Assembly: GCA_934754425.1 (NCBI GenBank)
Contig: CAKVIN010000005.1
Span: forward strand, 60,934-124,933
DNA length: 64,000 nt
DNA from: an uncultured Candidatus Melainabacteria bacterium
Lineage (GTDB): Bacteria; Cyanobacteriota; Vampirovibrionia; Gastranaerophilales; Gastranaerophilaceae
Direction of reading: 5' to 3'
This document shows, piece by piece, positions 62,697 through 64,000 of this stretch; position 1 is the first letter of the stretch, and each line of letters begins with the position of its first letter. Both the position numbers and the translations under genes were made by a program. The notes beneath the pieces were generated by a model that saw only the letters and a list, made by a program, of their open reading frames with translations, was not told the DNA's origin and made no database searches.

Positions 62697-62981
62697 CTAA
62701 TCGTGATAATCTACAATTTCTACATCTAGAGCATTATTATCATGCCAAATAAAACATATTCTATATTGGTCATTAATTCTTATTGAATACTGCCCTTTTC
62801 TATTACCGGATAATTGTTCTAATTTATTAGATGGAGGAATAAGCAAATCTTTGACATCTTCAGCTACATCAATGCTGTGCAATTTTATTAAAGCTCTGCG
62901 TTGAATTTCTTGTGGCAACTTTTTAGAAAATTTGCCATTAAAAATCTTTTCAGTTTCTTTGCATTTAAAGTTTTTTATCAT
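62697..62981 (-). CDS. higB: HigB toxin of the second HigBA pair
   Basis: This is a 94-residue RelE-superfamily mRNA interferase: MIKNFKCKETEKIFNGKFSK, LLIPPSNKLEQLSGNRKGQY, SIRINDQYRICFIWHDNN. It resembles the first HigB (22419-22700) closely in every block. The 85-base gap to higA holds an extra promoter. Confidence 0.92.
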   Translation of the reverse strand: MIKNFKCKETEKIFNGKFSKKLPQEIQRRALIKLHSIDVAEDVKDLLIPPSNKLEQLSGNRKGQYSIRINDQYRICFIWHDNNALDVEIVDYHD

Positions 62982-63007
62982 TATTAAATTATAACATAAG
63001 TGTAAAC

Positions 63008-64000
63008 CTACTGATTACAAACACACAAGTCATTTTGATAAGGACAAAATGCACAAGAATTCTTGCTTGGCGTTGGATCAAAATTCTGCTCTTGAATACC
63101 TTTTATTGCATTGCGGTATTTATCAAGAATTTTTTCAATATCTTCATCCGTATATTCTACAACACAAGGTTTTCTGAACTCTTGTGGAAATACAAATGTC
63201 GTAGTTTCAACTTTTTTGCCTGTAGTTTTTTCCAAAAAGTATTTGTACAAACCCATTTGGATATAATAATCCTCATGCCCGCCCAAACTGTCATCGTCAG
63301 GCGTTGTCAGACAAATTTCTTTTTCATCTTTAGCACGTCCTGTTTTGTAGTCAAAAATCCTAAATTTGCCGTCAACAAGGTTTATTCTATCAGGCAGACC
63401 TTTAAACATAACACCCTCAAACTCGGTAATAATATCATTTTCCACGTTATAAATAGTACTGATATCCGTTAAACTCAAATCTTTTTCGTAAAACTCTTTA
63501 ATAGTTGTTTCTGCAATTGTCTTATATTGTTCTCTTTGTGTAAAAGATGAAAACGCAAACTTATCTATCTGTTTTTTAACTTCTTCAACAAAAATTTCAC
63601 TTTCCCAGAATTTACCTTCATCTTGTGCCGATTTAACCGCATTTTCGCAAGCTTTATGAACGGCAGAACCGAAATTCAAAGAATCCGGGATCGAAGTTTT
63701 AGGTGAACTTAATTGAAGAATTTTGTCAAAGAAAAACATTCTTGGACATTTGATATAAGGATTAATCAGTGATGGTGAATAATAATTGATTTTGTTTAAT
63801 TCTGCATCAATTCTGGATTTGAAATCACGCTTGTAATCGTAATCCTCTACAGTAAATGCTTTTGCCCACTTATAAATTTGCGGTTCTTTTTTATCTTCCA
63901 CAAAAGAATTTATTTCCAAAAGCTCCGGTGAAATTTCACTTACTCTAAGCAATGCCGAATGTCCTTCGCTACCATCTCCGCCAACGTAAGAAAGCCTTAA
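63008..64000 (-). CDS. Fe-S PD-(D/E)XK nuclease, C-terminal part, runs off the window
   Basis: The frame is open to the right edge, so the start lies outside. The first visible residues (RLSYVGGDGSEGHSALLRVS) look like the end of a UvrD/AddA-type helicase region. The nuclease domain follows with YSPSLINPYIKCPRMFFFD, the PD-(D/E)XK core GLPDRINLVDGKFRIFDYKT and the Fe-S cysteines CAFCPYQNDLC plus the C of KCPRM. It probably belongs to a helicase-nuclease for double-strand break repair (AddAB-like). The exact subunit cannot be told from this part. Confidence 0.82.
   Translation of the reverse strand, partial: LRLSYVGGDGSEGHSALLRVSEISPELLEINSFVEDKKEPQIYKWAKAFTVEDYDYKRDFKSRIDAELNKINYYSPSLINPYIKCPRMFFFDKILQLSSPKTSIPDSLNFGSAVHKACENAVKSAQDEGKFWESEIFVEEVKKQIDKFAFSSFTQREQYKTIAETTIKEFYEKDLSLTDISTIYNVENDIITEFEGVMFKGLPDRINLVDGKFRIFDYKTGRAKDEKEICLTTPDDDSLGGHEDYYIQMGLYKYFLEKTTGKKVETTTFVFPQEFRKPCVVEYTDEDIEKILDKYRNAIKGIQEQNFDPTPSKNSCAFCPYQNDLCVCNQ

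Noticed and set aside
1..64000. CRISPR array or complete insertion sequence
   Set aside because: No regularly spaced repeats of CRISPR type and no DDE or serine transposase gene were seen on either strand.

Overview
The window is a strongly AT-rich bacterial chromosome segment. The ribosomal-protein cluster, the zinc-free S4, the many small secreted or lipoprotein genes and a protein with an N-terminal NVQFKGF motif fit an uncultured gut Gastranaerophilales-type bacterium (Vampirovibrionia, formerly Melainabacteria). That placement is inference from gene style; no marker was aligned.

Layout. Positions 1-5324 hold the end of the ribosomal/alpha operon: infA (3' end only), rpmJ, rpsM, rpsK, rpsD, rpoA, rplQ, truA, rplM and rpsI, closed by a 14-bp terminator hairpin. 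Positions 5374-16679 carry envelope and secreted genes: a single-chain M16 peptidase, a very large AsmA/TamB-like protein and two related unknown proteins, one with EF-hand loops. Positions 16833-20980 hold glyQ without an adjacent glyS, then two tandem APC amino-acid permeases. Positions 21133-28757 hold an unknown gene, a HigBA toxin-antitoxin pair, lipoproteins, LemA and a soluble lytic transglycosylase. Positions 28973-42099 hold an aminotransferase, a hybrid kinase/NarL-type regulator operon, a lone sugar-type ABC permease next to a glycosyltransferase, a C_GCAxxG_C_C protein, a formyltransferase, ispG and pepA.

From 42303 to about 59070 lies an integration hotspot next to tRNA-Val and tRNA-Glu. 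The 3' end of tRNA-Glu (43761-43806) is repeated exactly, 46 bp, at 58360-58405. These repeats bound a 14.6-kb integrative element with an XRE repressor, excisionase, tyrosine integrase, a Rep-like protein, a TPR protein, a toxin-antitoxin pair and two short extra tyrosine recombinases. Decayed remains of other elements flank it: an integrase gene with one in-frame stop on the left and orphan paired arm-type repeats on the right.

The most interesting cargo is an operon at 52272-56289. It starts with two tandem, near-identical 33-34 residue peptide genes, each with three cysteines and each followed by a GC-rich hairpin. Next come a 101-aa protein, a radical SAM/SPASM enzyme with a PqqD-like N-terminus, a 36-aa membrane peptide, an exported protein, a Lys-rich protein and a J-domain/transmembrane/TonB-C fusion. 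I read it as an undescribed radical-SAM RiPP system on a mobile element. A 373-base control region with four GGTGCAT sites precedes it.

Beyond the element, 59293-64000 holds a dGTPase, a truncated FtsZ-like protein, a divergent DUF1643 and CHC2 zinc-finger pair sharing a dyad-rich control region, a second HigBA pair, and the C-terminal part of a Fe-S PD-(D/E)XK nuclease that runs off the window.
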